From positions 141,368-205,367 of the forward strand of contig NZ_BMBA01000007.1 of NCBI RefSeq assembly GCF_017312485.1: DNA of 64,000 nt. Direction: 5' to 3'. Source of the DNA: Clostridium zeae. GTDB taxonomy: Bacteria > Bacillota > Clostridia > Clostridiales > Clostridiaceae. Below, in pieces: positions 35,293-45,413 of this stretch (positions are counted from its first letter, which is position 1; the number at the start of each line of letters is the position of its first letter). Made by a program: the position numbers and the translations under genes. Below the pieces are notes generated by a model. That model did not search any database, had not been told where the DNA came from, and saw only the letters and a list, made by a program, of their open reading frames with translations.

Positions 35293-38200
35293 ATGCAGAA
35301 GATATTAAAGCACAGCTGGGTATTACTAGTAGTATGGATCGTAGCATCGGTTCTATTTGCAGTAAACCAACCAGATTTAAAGCAGATATTGAACCAAAAG
35401 GGAGAAGCAACCATCTCAAAGGATGAGCCATCCCAAGTAGCGGCAAAAATGATGGACAAATTGGGAAAAACTAAAGGAAGTTCGCTATTATTGGTATTCC
35501 AAGATGATAAAAAGCTTTCAGAGGATGAAATGAAAGATATTGAGAAAGGAATTGATAAACTTAATGAGGAAAAGGAAAAACTTCAGATAAATAATATCAT
35601 TGATCCTTTTAAGACGCCTGAAGCAAAAGAGCAATTAATATCTAAGGATAATACAACCATGCTAGTTCAAGTTTCCTTTGAAAAAGGTACAAGAGATGGT
35701 AAAACCATAATAAAGGATTTTGAAAATGCAGTTAAGGATGTAAAAGTAAATCACTATGTAACTGGAGAGTTAGCTATTTATAATGATTACACCAGTGATG
35801 TTGCAAAAGGTGTTGATAAAAGTGCGGTAATAACAATAATCTTTATACTTGTAGTTTTAATACTTATGTTTAGATCAGTGGTGACACCTATAGTAAGCCT
35901 TTTAGCAGTTGGAGTTTCATACATCTGCTCCATGGGGATAATAGGGATACTTGTGAATCAATTTAATTTTCCTGTAACAAGCTTTACTCAAATGTTTGTG
36001 ATTTTGGTTCTTTTCGGAATTGGAACGGATTATCACATACTGTTATTTAATAGATTCAAGGAAGAGTTATCAAATGGGTTATCGGTAAATGATGCTATTG
36101 TAACTAGCTATAAAACTGCTGGGAAAACCATAATATACAGTGGCTTAACGGTTTTTATGGGGTTTGCAAGTCTTACTTTTGTAAGCTTTCCAGTGTATAG
36201 ATCTGCTAATGCAGTCGCTATTGGTATTGCAGCTTTGTTAATAGAAATTATGACCTTAACACCGCTAATTATGAAAATATTTGGTGGAAGGCTATTTTGG
36301 CCATCTAAAAGTAATTTGGGGCATAAGGAAAGTAAATTTTGGGGCAAAGCTTCTCAAGTTTCAGTAAAACACCCAGTACTTTCATTACTTGTAGTAGCAG
36401 CTCTAATCGCACCTGTTATTATATTTAATACTACTAAGCTATCCTTTGATAATATCAAGGATCTAAGTTCTGAGGATTCTTCTGTAAAAGGCTTTAATAT
36501 TGTTGCTGATAAATTTAGTGCTGGTAAGGTAATGCAAACGACAATTATCTTAGACAATAATGAAGCTATGAACAACAATGAAGCTCTCGCAGTAATTGAC
36601 GACTTAACAGAAAAGCTTAAAAAGCTAAAGGGAGTAAAGGAAGTTTACGGTCCAACACAGCCAAAAGGGGAAGTTATAGAAGAATTATATACAAATTCTC
36701 AAACTAAAACTGTGACAAACGGATTATCAGATGCAAGTGATGGAGTTAAAAAAGTGCAGGATGGACTTACAACTATTAGTGACAATTTAAAAACTCCAGA
36801 TTTATCACCAGTAAAGGAACTTTCAAAAGGTACTGGAACTTTAGCAAGCAGTATGGAGGCTGTAACCGATGGTCTTAAAAAGGTTAATGTTGGTATTGAT
36901 CAAGGGGCTAAGGGAGCAGAGGATTTAACCTATGGAATATCTGAGCTTAAAACAGGTATTACAGGTATAAATAGCGCTCTTCAGACTATTTCAGGAAAGA
37001 TAACAGAAATCAATAAGGGATATACTCAGCTTGGAGCAGGGTATAAAGCCTTGCCTAGTTCTGTAGAGCAGTTAAAACAGCTAACAGCAATGATGAAGGT
37101 TAGTGTAAGTAAAGTAGATGCAAAGCTTCCTAATGATCCAGATGTTGCTAGCATTAAAGCAATGCTTGAAAGTTTATCAGCTGCTTTAAACAGCCTTGAA
37201 GCAGGAATTAATACAGCAAATCAAAATTATGATGCACTTACAGGAGGCTTAGCTCAGGTAAATGGTGGTCTTAAAATTGTAATAGATAGCACAGGACAAA
37301 ACTCTAGGCTAATTACTGGAATTAATGAACTTGAAAATAGTGAAAAAGCACTAACAGAAGGGTTAAAAAAGGGTAGTGCTGGACAGGAACAAATTATTGA
37401 AAGCATGGGTCAACTTAAATTTGGAGCAGATAAAATCAAAGCTGGTCAGGATGAATTATATGGTGGACTGACAAGCCTTAGTGGTGGAATGACACAGCTT
37501 AAGGATGGAATTGATAAAAGTAATAATGGTTTGGAGACTATACATGATGGAATAAACAAAAGTGGAGATTTCTTGACTCAGCTTACAAACACTAAGAGCT
37601 TTTATATTCCTAAGGAGGCTTTTGACAAAGCCGATATTACTAAGATGCTAGATACTTACATGTCAGAGGATAGAAAAACAGCTAAATTAACTGTAACCTT
37701 AGCTTCAGAACCATACTCTGAAGATTCCATTGACATGATTAAGGACATGAATACTTTGATTTTAAATGACCTTAAAGGCACAAAGCTTTCAGAAGCAAAA
37801 ATAGGTATACTTGGAGCAACTTCTAACTCTTACGATCTAAGAAATATTGCAACACATGATATTACTTTTACTCAAATAATGGTATTAGCAGCTATATTTA
37901 TTTTATTGATAATAGTTATAAGATCCTTCTGGATTCCTGTATATATCATAGGTTCACTTGTAGCCACCTATTACACAGCACTATCAGCAACAGCCTTTAT
38001 ATCAAAGCTGCTATTTGCTAGTGCAAAGGAAGGATTATCCTGGAATGTACCATTCTTTGCTTTTGTAATGATAGCGGCACTAGGAGTTGATTACAGCATA
38101 TTCCTAATGAGACGATTTAAAGAATATCCTAATCTATCTCAAAGGGAAGGTATAATACAAGCATCAAGAAATATAGGAGGAGTAGTAATATCAGCTGCAG

Positions 38201-38409
38201 TAATACTGGCAGGAACCTTTGCAACCTTATATCCATCAAATATAATAGTTCTAATGGAATTAACTATATGTGTAATAATTGGGTTATTCCTTCTAAGCTT
38301 TGTACTGCTTCCAATAGCAATACCTGCACTTATGTCACTGACTGAGAGTATATCAAAGCAAGATAGTCGTAAAATATATACTTTGTCAAAAAAATTAAAA
38401 GCTTTATAG
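35293..38409 (+). CDS. MMPL/RND-type membrane transporter
   Basis: ATG 35293 is 9 bases after AGGAGG (35278-35283); an in-frame ATG at 35275 precedes that site. The 1038-residue protein has two MMPL halves, each with about six membrane helices and the proton-relay motif of the family (GIGTDYHILLFNRF near 240, ALGVDYSIFLMRRF near 934). Between them is a long extracytoplasmic region of about 350 residues with repeated G-x-x-x-L heptad-like units (e.g. GISELKTG, GLTSLSGGMTQLKDG), as in YhgE-type proteins. It probably exports lipids, a hydrophobic toxin or a drug. The TetR gene next door is the likely regulator. Confidence 0.88.
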   Translation: MQKILKHSWVLLVVWIVASVLFAVNQPDLKQILNQKGEATISKDEPSQVAAKMMDKLGKTKGSSLLLVFQDDKKLSEDEMKDIEKGIDKLNEEKEKLQINNIIDPFKTPEAKEQLISKDNTTMLVQVSFEKGTRDGKTIIKDFENAVKDVKVNHYVTGELAIYNDYTSDVAKGVDKSAVITIIFILVVLILMFRSVVTPIVSLLAVGVSYICSMGIIGILVNQFNFPVTSFTQMFVILVLFGIGTDYHILLFNRFKEELSNGLSVNDAIVTSYKTAGKTIIYSGLTVFMGFASLTFVSFPVYRSANAVAIGIAALLIEIMTLTPLIMKIFGGRLFWPSKSNLGHKESKFWGKASQVSVKHPVLSLLVVAALIAPVIIFNTTKLSFDNIKDLSSEDSSVKGFNIVADKFSAGKVMQTTIILDNNEAMNNNEALAVIDDLTEKLKKLKGVKEVYGPTQPKGEVIEELYTNSQTKTVTNGLSDASDGVKKVQDGLTTISDNLKTPDLSPVKELSKGTGTLASSMEAVTDGLKKVNVGIDQGAKGAEDLTYGISELKTGITGINSALQTISGKITEINKGYTQLGAGYKALPSSVEQLKQLTAMMKVSVSKVDAKLPNDPDVASIKAMLESLSAALNSLEAGINTANQNYDALTGGLAQVNGGLKIVIDSTGQNSRLITGINELENSEKALTEGLKKGSAGQEQIIESMGQLKFGADKIKAGQDELYGGLTSLSGGMTQLKDGIDKSNNGLETIHDGINKSGDFLTQLTNTKSFYIPKEAFDKADITKMLDTYMSEDRKTAKLTVTLASEPYSEDSIDMIKDMNTLILNDLKGTKLSEAKIGILGATSNSYDLRNIATHDITFTQIMVLAAIFILLIIVIRSFWIPVYIIGSLVATYYTALSATAFISKLLFASAKEGLSWNVPFFAFVMIAALGVDYSIFLMRRFKEYPNLSQREGIIQASRNIGGVVISAAVILAGTFATLYPSNIIVLMELTICVIIGLFLLSFVLLPIAIPALMSLTESISKQDSRKIYTLSKKLKAL

Positions 38410-38418
38410 TAATTAGAG

Positions 38419-38456
38419 AAGATGATTTCTGTATTTAACAGTGGTCATCTTTTTTT
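38419..38456 (+). terminator. Intrinsic terminator after the MMPL gene
   Basis: AAGATGA (38419-38425) pairs with TCATCTT (38445-38451), and a run of T follows. The loop is 19 bases with further partial pairing. Confidence 0.7.
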
Positions 38457-38594
38457 ATTCTTTTGAAAGGTATAAGGTTTGTTTATAGAGTTTAAATCTA
38501 AAATGCATTGATTTATTAATTTATACACAAAAATATACTATGTGATAAAGACGTATTTATTTTTAAAAATATTTATGCAAAAATATTGCATTAT

Positions 38595-38647
38595 GTATCT
38601 AAAAGATATATACTGAATACATCTTTTGGATACATCTTTTAGATATA
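38595..38647. promoter_or_regulatory. PadR operator: three related ATCTTTTxGAT sites
   Basis: One inverted copy, TATCTAAAAGATATATA (38597-38613), is followed by TACATCTTTTGGATA (38618-38632) and TACATCTTTTAGATATA (38631-38647) as direct, slightly overlapping copies. They lie immediately before the padR start at 38663. This cluster is typical of an autoregulated multidrug PadR. Confidence 0.65.
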
Positions 38648-38662
38648 TGGGAGTGAAAGAAA

Positions 38663-39193
38663 ATGATGAATGAACTTTTTATTTTAGGTGAATTGATGGA
38701 GGAACCTCAAAGCGGGTATTATTTACGAAATGCATTACAAGCCACCTTAGGCCGTCATCGTAAAATCAGTTATGGAGTGATTTACCCATTACTTGAAAAA
38801 TTAGAGAATGAGGGTTTTGTTGAGATAACCAATATTGAATCAGACAGGAAAAATAAAAAAATTGCTAGCATTACAGAAAAAGGAAAAGAACGTTTTTTTG
38901 AACTAATGAAAATGCCTGTTCCTAATGGTGCTCATAATTCAGATATTTATTTAATTAAGCTTGATATTATGCAGCACCTTACCCTAGATGAACAAATACA
39001 ATTATTAGATGAATTTTATAAAGAGCAAAAAGATATAGTAGAAGATACTCAAGCTGTACTGAAAAAATTAGCTGAAGAAGCTTCAAAAGATCACTGGTAT
39101 GCAAGTAAGAAGTTTGGATTAATATTACAGCAAGCTAATATTGCAATTGAGTGGATTGAAAGATTTAAAGATGAGTTGAAGAAAGAATGGTGA
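38663..39193 (+). CDS. PadR family transcriptional regulator
   Basis: The 176-residue protein has the PadR winged helix (FILGELMEEPQSGYYLRNAL, ISYGVIYPLLEKLENEGFV, about 5-55) and a C-terminal Vir-like helical domain (DIYLIKLDIMQHLTLDEQI onwards) used for dimerisation. It overlaps the following MFS gene by a few bases, so the two are translated from one message. PadR proteins of this layout bind a substrate of the linked pump and release their operator. The first two codons are both ATG, so the start may be 38663 or 38666. Confidence 0.88.
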   Translation: MMNELFILGELMEEPQSGYYLRNALQATLGRHRKISYGVIYPLLEKLENEGFVEITNIESDRKNKKIASITEKGKERFFELMKMPVPNGAHNSDIYLIKLDIMQHLTLDEQIQLLDEFYKEQKDIVEDTQAVLKKLAEEASKDHWYASKKFGLILQQANIAIEWIERFKDELKKEW

Positions 39194-40563
39194 TAGGAAT
39201 GACAAAAGAAATAAAGATAGCCTTATTAATGGCTGCTAGTCTCTTCATGGAGATTTTAGATGGAACCATTGTAACTACTGCATTACCTAAAATGGCTGGA
39301 TATTTTCATACCAGTTCATCAACAATTGCTTTGCTCGTTAGTGTTTATTTAATTACGGTTGCTATTTTTATCCCTTTAAGCGGGTGGATAGCTAATAGAT
39401 ATGGAAAAAAGAAAATTTGGATTATTGCTGTCATCATATTTACCCTTAGTTCATTAGGTAGTGCAGTAGCACCTAATTTCTCCTTCCTTTTAATAATGAG
39501 AATTGTACAAGGTATTTCTGGTGCTCTTATGACACCTACAGCAAGACTAATTGTGTTAGAAAAGACGCCGGCTTCACAGTTATTGAAAATGATCAGTTAT
39601 CTTATTTGGCCTGCATTAATAGCACCAGCAATAGCACCAGTGGTTGGAGGATTTATTGTTACTTACTGGAACTGGCAGTGGATTTTCTTGATTAATGCAC
39701 CAATTGGTTTAATTATTGCATTAATCGGAGCAAAATTAATCGATGCTGATATAGTAAAAAACACAACTACCTTTGACTTTTTAGGATTTATAGAGATTGC
39801 AGCTTCAACCGGTATAATTTTAGTTGGAGCAGAGTTAGCCACTCGTGGAAAAGATTATTGGCTTAGTGCATTAGGGTTAAGTGCTTTTGGAGTGTTATTA
39901 GGCATTATTGTTTTTAAACACTTAAAAAAATCAACTAATCCATTGTTTTCGCTTGATTCATTAAAAATAACTTCTTTTAGAGTCTGTCAAACAAGTGGTT
40001 CTATTTTGTGGCTATGCATTGGAGCTTTACCGTATATACTAACGATTTTTTTACAAACCGTCTTTCATTGGTCAGCAGTAAAAGCAGGAAGTTATGTGAT
40101 ATTTATTTTTATTGGAAATATAGGAATTAAACCTTTTACTAATGTAATTATTCGTAAGCTAGGATATCGTGGTGCGTTATTGTCATCATTTGGAATGGTA
40201 TTTATTACATCTATTGCTTTGGCCTTCATTAAAATTAATACTTTACCTATTTGGATAATGTTTCTAGCATTAGTCTCAGGAGCAGGACGTTCACTAGCCT
40301 TAACTGCTTACAGTGGATTGAGTTTTTCTGAAATAGACCCTAAAGACAGAAATAGTGCAAATACTTTAAATTCTGTGATCTCAACCTTAGCTCAGGGGAT
40401 GGGAATATCTCTTATTACAGTTGTTGTTAATTTGTTGCAAAACTTCGTCACAATTACGACTGCATATGAATTAGGATTTATCTTTCTCGGTTTATTAATG
40501 ATATTACCAGCAATTGAGGTATTATTCCTACCTAAAAATATAGGACATGTCACAATTAGTTAA
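39187..40563 (+). CDS. MFS drug efflux transporter, DHA2 (EmrB/QacA) type
   Basis: The 458-residue protein has 12-14 membrane segments and DHA2 motifs: FMEILDGTIVTTALP in helix 1, GWIANRYGKKKIW (motif A, about 72-84), RIVQGISGALMTPTARLIV (helix 4 and motif C region) and WNWQWIFLINAPIG. Such proteins expel hydrophobic or cationic drugs using protons. Its start overlaps the padR stop: ATG 39187 is listed, but ATG 39199 is possible and neither has a strong ribosome binding site, suggesting translational coupling. A bidirectional terminator follows. Confidence 0.88.
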   Translation: MVIGMTKEIKIALLMAASLFMEILDGTIVTTALPKMAGYFHTSSSTIALLVSVYLITVAIFIPLSGWIANRYGKKKIWIIAVIIFTLSSLGSAVAPNFSFLLIMRIVQGISGALMTPTARLIVLEKTPASQLLKMISYLIWPALIAPAIAPVVGGFIVTYWNWQWIFLINAPIGLIIALIGAKLIDADIVKNTTTFDFLGFIEIAASTGIILVGAELATRGKDYWLSALGLSAFGVLLGIIVFKHLKKSTNPLFSLDSLKITSFRVCQTSGSILWLCIGALPYILTIFLQTVFHWSAVKAGSYVIFIFIGNIGIKPFTNVIIRKLGYRGALLSSFGMVFITSIALAFIKINTLPIWIMFLALVSGAGRSLALTAYSGLSFSEIDPKDRNSANTLNSVISTLAQGMGISLITVVVNLLQNFVTITTAYELGFIFLGLLMILPAIEVLFLPKNIGHVTIS

Positions 40564-40658
40564 ATTAAATCATTGCATATATATAATGCTTTTTCTTTGA
40601 TTTATTAAAGCTCCTTCGAGTAAAAAATAACTGAAAAAATAATTATTCACTTAAAAAT

Positions 40659-40695
40659 AAACCACCTTATCAAAAGCTGATAAGGTGGTTTTTCC
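40659..40695. terminator. Bidirectional terminator between MFS and DUF2207 genes
   Basis: AAACCACCTTATCA (40659-40672) and its exact complement (40678-40691) flank a 5-base loop, with T runs on the + side. It serves the two convergent genes. Confidence 0.88.
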
Positions 40696-40707
40696 TATTA
40701 AATCTAT

Positions 40708-42507
40708 TTAAAATGCGCCAGAGTCTCCGCCGCCTCCACAAGATCCACTATCTCCACCAGAGGTAAAGCCGCCTCCGTCTCCAAAGCCTCCACCAAAATC
40801 ACTAGAACTACTATTATCTGTAGTGTTTTGATTTAATTGATCTTGAAAATCATCAAAGAAATCGTAATAAATGAAATTGAGATAATGCATGTTATAAAAT
40901 AGAGGATCTGAGTATATATAGTCATCGCTTGTCATTTTAGGGGAAAACTCGATTGCTTTATCTGATAAGCCTAAAGCTAGGGCATAAGGCAAAAACTTTT
41001 TCCATTGAGCAACAGTTATAAGGTTACTACTATTTGAATTTAAAGAGCTAAACAAAAACTTTTTGAAAGCAAGCCATTTTAAATATTCATTCTGATAGGT
41101 ATTTGTTAATACACTGCGGTTTCTAATCTTTATATGAAAAGGCTTAGAATCGGCTTCAGTTTTTACTAAAGTTACCCAATCATTAAATTTACTCTTAAAT
41201 TCCATGGCTGTTCCACGTTCTTTGGTTTGTTCTTCTATATCTTTTAGCGAAAAGGAAGGATAATTTCCATAAGAAGAAAGCCAATTAAGTAGATATCTCT
41301 CGTGAATAGAACAATAGTCTAAAGCCATTGTATTTATTGAAAAAATAAAATCTATTTTTTCTTCAGCTTTAGAGAAGAGTTTTTTCTCAACATGGGAGTT
41401 TGTGGTATAGGTTAATATATTTCTCGCTGACAAATCCAGTAGAGTTGCTATTATATCTTTAATTTCTATATACTCACTAATTAAGTAAGTCACTAAGGCT
41501 GGACTTAAGTCGCTAGGCATTGACTCACAATAAGGAGCATTAAAAAATTGTTCTGTGCTTCTATATTCTTCAAGCTCTTTTTGAAATTTTTCTTTTTCTT
41601 TAGCATTATGAACTACTAAGATTGCGACTGAAGAAATTATAAATAAAACTATGATAAAAATACCTAAATCATTGTTTTTATCAGTTTCGAAATTACTATT
41701 ATTTTCAGAATTTGTTGAAGGTGGAGTCATAGGGACATTAATGGAATTATTTGCTCCGCTATTGCCATTTGGAGTATAAGAATTATTCATCTGCTCATTA
41801 TAAATTCTATTATATGCATCTTCACTCACTATCTTTTTAGCATTCTTAAGATAATCAGGTGGGAAAAGTATACGGCAGCCGAAGTATTCTCCAGCATAGA
41901 GTTTTGAAACATTAAACAAGAAATTATTAGCATCTGCTTTGCTTGCAGCTCCTGAAGCTGGACCTATGCCCCAGTATTTTGCGTCATTTAGATTTCCTGT
42001 TGGAAAGTTTACCTTAAGAGATAGGTTATTTATAGCTACATTTGATGAGTTTTCGTAAAACTTCCAAAATAATTCACCTGCATCATTATACTTTGTAGCA
42101 ACTCCAATTATAGAATACTTAATATTGAATTTAACGGTTTTATTGCTGTTTTTTGAATAGATGGTAAGTTTTTTGTAGTTTCCATCAGTAGCCAAAGTAT
42201 AAGTCCCATTTTCTTTACTATTATTGTTCTTAAAAACAACTTTGTTTGAACCATCTAATATACTAACTTCAATATTTTCAATTCCTGTACTTCCGGTAAA
42301 ATTAATATTTCTAGTAACTCCATTAAAATCTCCCTTGAAGTTGTATTCATATACTTCAGAAACTTCAACATCGCCAGAGGAATTTAGTGTAGTATCTATG
42401 GCAAGGCTGTCAATAGAAAAACTTTTATCGTCAGCAAATGCCATATGGGGTGGAAATAAAAATATAAAAAATAGAAAAGCCACTAGGTATTTAAGATATT
42501 TCTTCAT
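40708..42507 (-). CDS. DUF2207 family membrane protein with Gly-rich C-terminus
   Basis: The start at 42507 (MKKYLKYLVAFLF) is preceded on its strand by AAGGAG; an in-frame ATG 30 bases farther upstream lacks one. The 599-residue protein has a signal peptide (about 1-25), an extracytoplasmic beta-rich domain (DUF2207: FSIDSLAIDTTLNSSGDVEVSEVYEY), one membrane segment (about 282-302) and a cytoplasmic region ending in a Gly/Ser/Cys-rich tail (GGGFGDGGGF, SCGGGGDSGAF). The role of DUF2207 proteins is unknown. Some homologues have more membrane segments before a similar Gly-rich end. It is a single gene convergent with the MFS gene. Confidence 0.82.
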   Translation of the reverse strand: MKKYLKYLVAFLFFIFLFPPHMAFADDKSFSIDSLAIDTTLNSSGDVEVSEVYEYNFKGDFNGVTRNINFTGSTGIENIEVSILDGSNKVVFKNNNSKENGTYTLATDGNYKKLTIYSKNSNKTVKFNIKYSIIGVATKYNDAGELFWKFYENSSNVAINNLSLKVNFPTGNLNDAKYWGIGPASGAASKADANNFLFNVSKLYAGEYFGCRILFPPDYLKNAKKIVSEDAYNRIYNEQMNNSYTPNGNSGANNSINVPMTPPSTNSENNSNFETDKNNDLGIFIIVLFIISSVAILVVHNAKEKEKFQKELEEYRSTEQFFNAPYCESMPSDLSPALVTYLISEYIEIKDIIATLLDLSARNILTYTTNSHVEKKLFSKAEEKIDFIFSINTMALDYCSIHERYLLNWLSSYGNYPSFSLKDIEEQTKERGTAMEFKSKFNDWVTLVKTEADSKPFHIKIRNRSVLTNTYQNEYLKWLAFKKFLFSSLNSNSSNLITVAQWKKFLPYALALGLSDKAIEFSPKMTSDDYIYSDPLFYNMHYLNFIYYDFFDDFQDQLNQNTTDNSSSSDFGGGFGDGGGFTSGGDSGSCGGGGDSGAF

Positions 42508-42862
42508 AAAAATCTCCTTATTTATATTTTTAGACAATCAATATTTAACATTGATTGAAAAATAGAATGTTTCAGCATAGCCTTAAACAAATTATATTAT
42601 AAGACGTTTTTGGATATATATGTTTTATTTTACAGTAAAATACTCAGTTAAACAACCTTTATAAAAAAACAGATAAAAGAGATATGAACCCAATGGTTCT
42701 TGTTTAATAATTTAAATAGAGAGGTGCATTTGATGACAAAATAGTGCGACTTTTGACAATATATTTACTAATGCAACATAATGTGATAAAATTTTAACAT
42801 AGTATATTATTATATTAAAAAAATAATTAAATCACATGTAAATTAACTAAATAGGAGGATTT
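42508..42862. promoter_or_regulatory. Divergent region with MCP promoter
   Basis: A promoter for the chemoreceptor gene is visible: TTGACA (42753-42758), 18 bases, CATAAT (42777-42782), about 80 bases before the start. A ribosome-binding-site-like GAGAGGTG before a four-codon frame (ATG at 42733) looks like noise or a decayed gene start. The rest is featureless AT-rich sequence. Confidence 0.5.
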
Positions 42863-44857
42863 ATGAAAAGCATTAAAGGAAAAATGATACTATTTTTAGG
42901 GTTATTAATAGGTGCTATATGTATTGGGCTAGCGGTAGCTTCTTTCATCAATTCATCAAAAGCACTAACTTCAAATCTATCAAAAACTCTACCAAAGATA
43001 GCAGAACAATCAGCAAGTAATATTCAAAGTAAAGTTGAAGGACAGTTGAGTTCATTAGAGGTTCTTGCAGCAAGAAATGATATAAAAAACCTAAATGAAC
43101 CATGGGAAAATAAAGTATCAATACTCAAAGAAGAAATTACTAGAAGTGGAAGCATTAAAATGGGTATTGCAGATAAAAACGGTGATGTACAATATACAGA
43201 TGGGAAAAATGCTAATGTCAAAGATAGACCATATTTTCAAAATGCATTAGCTGGTAAAGGTAATGTATCTGACCCATTAATTAGTAAAGTAGATGGTTCT
43301 ATAGTTGTAGTATATGCAGTACCAATTAAAAACAATAATGATATTGTTGGGGTATTAATCAGTACTAGAGATGGTAATAAATTAAGCGAAATAACTAATC
43401 AGATTAAATTTGGACAAACAGGCAGTGCATTCATGATAAAAAAAGATGGAACAGTTATAGCACATAACAATAAGGATTTAGTAATGAAATTATACAATCC
43501 TATAGAAGAAGCAAAAAAAGATGCTAGTTTGAATGAATTAGCTAATGTAGAAAAAGATATGGGTGAAGGTAAAATAGGAATGGAAAAATATCTATTCCAG
43601 GGAGTAGAAAAATATGTAGGCTATGCTCCTGTAAAAGGAACTGAATGGTCGATAGCAGTTGTTATATCTAAGACAGAGGTATTATCAGAACTGGATAGTC
43701 TGAAAGTTTCTGTTATAATATCATCACTAGTCTTTTTATTAATTGGATTAGCAATGGTTTATGCAGTTTCAACTTATATATCAAAGGGGATTAAGTCAAC
43801 TTCAAAGCATCTAGATTTGTTAGCAAAGGGTGATTTGACTGAAGAAGTTTCGTCTAAATATTTGAACTCTAAAGATGAAGTTGGAGAAATGACGAACTCC
43901 ATGAAAACAATGCAACATTCTCTAAGAGAAATGATTAGTCGAATAAAAGAAAATTCTTCAAATATTAATGGACAATCAGAGAACCTTGCTTCTGTTGCTG
44001 AGGAAATCTCTAGTACAACGCAAAATGTTGCTGAAGCGATAAATGAAATTGCACAAGGAACAGGAAATCAGTCTGAGGACTTAATAAATGTAACAGAGGT
44101 TATAGATAAATTTAGCAACAAATTATCTGAAATGGTCACTGAAATACAAGTGGTTGATTCAAACTCTAGGGAAATTAGTTTAATGGCTAATGAGAGTAGC
44201 AGCGATATGAATAAATTAAATCAGTCTGTAACAAAAGTTAGTGAATCCTTTAAGACTTTTAACACCAAGATTATTGGACTTGGAAAAAATATAAATGAAA
44301 TAAATGAAATTACAAATATAATTAATAACATAGCAGGACAAACTAATCTATTAGCATTAAATGCTGCTATTGAAGCAGCAAGAGCTGGAGAAGCTGGAAA
44401 AGGATTTTCAGTAGTTGCAGATGAAATAAGAAAACTTGCTGAACAATCTAAGGTGTCTTCAGAAGACATTAGAAGATTGATAAGTGAAATATCTAAGAAT
44501 ACAGATGTTATAGTTCAAGATTCTGTAGAAATGGATGATGAACTTATAAATCAAGTTGGAATAATAAACAGTTCAATAACTTCCTTTGGAAATATTATAG
44601 GAGCAGTAAGTGAAATAATTCCTAAAATAGAAACTGTTAAGAATTCTGCTGAAGCTATAGATAATGATAAAGATACTATTTTAGCTAGAGTAGATGGGGT
44701 ATCATCAGTTGCGCTTGAGGTTTCAGCTTCAGCGGAAGAAATTGCAGCATCATCAGAAGAGATGAATGCCTCAACAGAGGAAGTGGTAGCAGCAGCTCAA
44801 ATACTAAGCTCCATGACTGGTGAAATGCTTGAGGAAGTAAATAAGTTCAAAATTTAA
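42863..44857 (+). CDS. Methyl-accepting chemotaxis protein with dCache-type sensor
   Basis: The 664-residue receptor has a first membrane helix (about 7-29), an extracellular double-Cache region (about 40-275: [54 protein letters not shown]), a second helix (about 283-304), a HAMP linker (about 305-357) and the signalling domain with the invariant tip ([24 protein letters not shown], shown here as a landmark near 492-515). dCache domains bind small molecules such as amino acids or organic acids. It has no partner genes here and its ligand is unknown. A long hairpin (44915-44963) follows. Confidence 0.93.
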   Translation: MKSIKGKMILFLGLLIGAICIGLAVASFINSSKALTSNLSKTLPKIAEQSASNIQSKVEGQLSSLEVLAARNDIKNLNEPWENKVSILKEEITRSGSIKMGIADKNGDVQYTDGKNANVKDRPYFQNALAGKGNVSDPLISKVDGSIVVVYAVPIKNNNDIVGVLISTRDGNKLSEITNQIKFGQTGSAFMIKKDGTVIAHNNKDLVMKLYNPIEEAKKDASLNELANVEKDMGEGKIGMEKYLFQGVEKYVGYAPVKGTEWSIAVVISKTEVLSELDSLKVSVIISSLVFLLIGLAMVYAVSTYISKGIKSTSKHLDLLAKGDLTEEVSSKYLNSKDEVGEMTNSMKTMQHSLREMISRIKENSSNINGQSENLASVAEEISSTTQNVAEAINEIAQGTGNQSEDLINVTEVIDKFSNKLSEMVTEIQVVDSNSREISLMANESSSDMNKLNQSVTKVSESFKTFNTKIIGLGKNINEINEITNIINNIAGQTNLLALNAAIEAARAGEAGKGFSVVADEIRKLAEQSKVSSEDIRRLISEISKNTDVIVQDSVEMDDELINQVGIINSSITSFGNIIGAVSEIIPKIETVKNSAEAIDNDKDTILARVDGVSSVALEVSASAEEIAASSEEMNASTEEVVAAAQILSSMTGEMLEEVNKFKI

Positions 44858-44871
44858 ATTGTAGTTTGATG

Positions 44872-44902
44872 TAGATGAACCACTTCATAATTAAATTTAT
44901 AA
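44872..44902. repeat. Family A solo arm
   Basis: AGATGAACCACTTC followed by ATAATTAAATTTATAA corresponds to the reverse complement of the right arm of family A copy 1 (2600-2626). No matching left arm is close by. Confidence 0.5.
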
Positions 44903-44914
44903 CAAAGTTGTGAT

Positions 44915-44963
44915 GAAAGTCAGTAATTTTTAATCATAAAATGATTAGATTTTGCTGACTTTC
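44915..44963 (+). terminator. Long hairpin after the chemoreceptor gene
   Basis: GAAAGTCAG (44915-44923) pairs with CTGACTTTC (44955-44963) and AATCAT (44932-44937) with ATGATT (44941-44946). There is no good T run, so termination is uncertain. Confidence 0.4.
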
Positions 44964-45082
44964 GTACGTTTAGGCATAAAAAACAATGGAAAAGGCCCAA
45001 AAGAAAATGTTAATATAAGGGGAGGAATTAATTAAATTTAATGATGTTTTTTCATATAAAATTCATAAGTTTATGCTAAGGT

Positions 45083-45183
45083 ATGGATGTACTACTTCGA
45101 ACCTAAATCTATTTTTAAACTCTCATGACTTAAAGTGTGAAAATTTTTAAATAATAAATTATATTATGAAGTAGTATATCCAT
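45083..45183. repeat. Long palindromic repeat, family A copy 5
   Basis: ATGGATGTACTACTTC (45083-45098) pairs with GAAGTAGTATATCCAT (45168-45183) with one mismatch. The left interior AAATCTATTTTTAAACTC is close to copy 1 (AAATCTATTTTCAAAACTC). Core pairs changed from CCAC/GTGG to CTAC/GTAG on both sides. Confidence 0.7.
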
Positions 45184-45217
45184 ATATAATATTAAGGATA
45201 TGTTTAACAACATTATT

Positions 45218-45413
45218 GAAATTAAATGGTTATACAGGAGATGCTATATGAGCGAGCTATTAGAATTAAATGATTTTTTCAGATGTAGTGGCGTTAAAAA
45301 ACTGTACTGTTCGAACGAAGTGAGTTTACAGTTTTAGCCATGGAATATGAAAAAATCATATTAATTCTTTGCGTAAGCTCATTAAAGCATTGGATGGATA
45401 ACTATTTAATTTC
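45218..45413. mobile_element. Family B element: ~65-bp inverted arms around an inner hairpin (MITE-like)
   Basis: The left arm (45218-45281) begins GAAATTAAATGGTTAT and ends GATTTTTTCA. The right arm (45348-45413) read in reverse begins GAAATTAAATAGTTAT and ends GATTTTTTCA, and aligns along its whole length with scattered differences. The centre has another hairpin (AAAACTGTA at 45298-45306 with TACAGTTTT at 45327-45335, with GTTCGAACGAAGTGAG in the loop). It encodes nothing. Solo arms occur at 13113, 17676 (minus) and 63671. Confidence 0.7.

Noticed and set aside
42733..42744. A tiny frame (ATG ACA AAA TAG) with a good GAGAGGTG ribosome binding site
   Set aside because: Three codons before a stop cannot be a gene; it may be the leftover start of a lost gene or a chance match.
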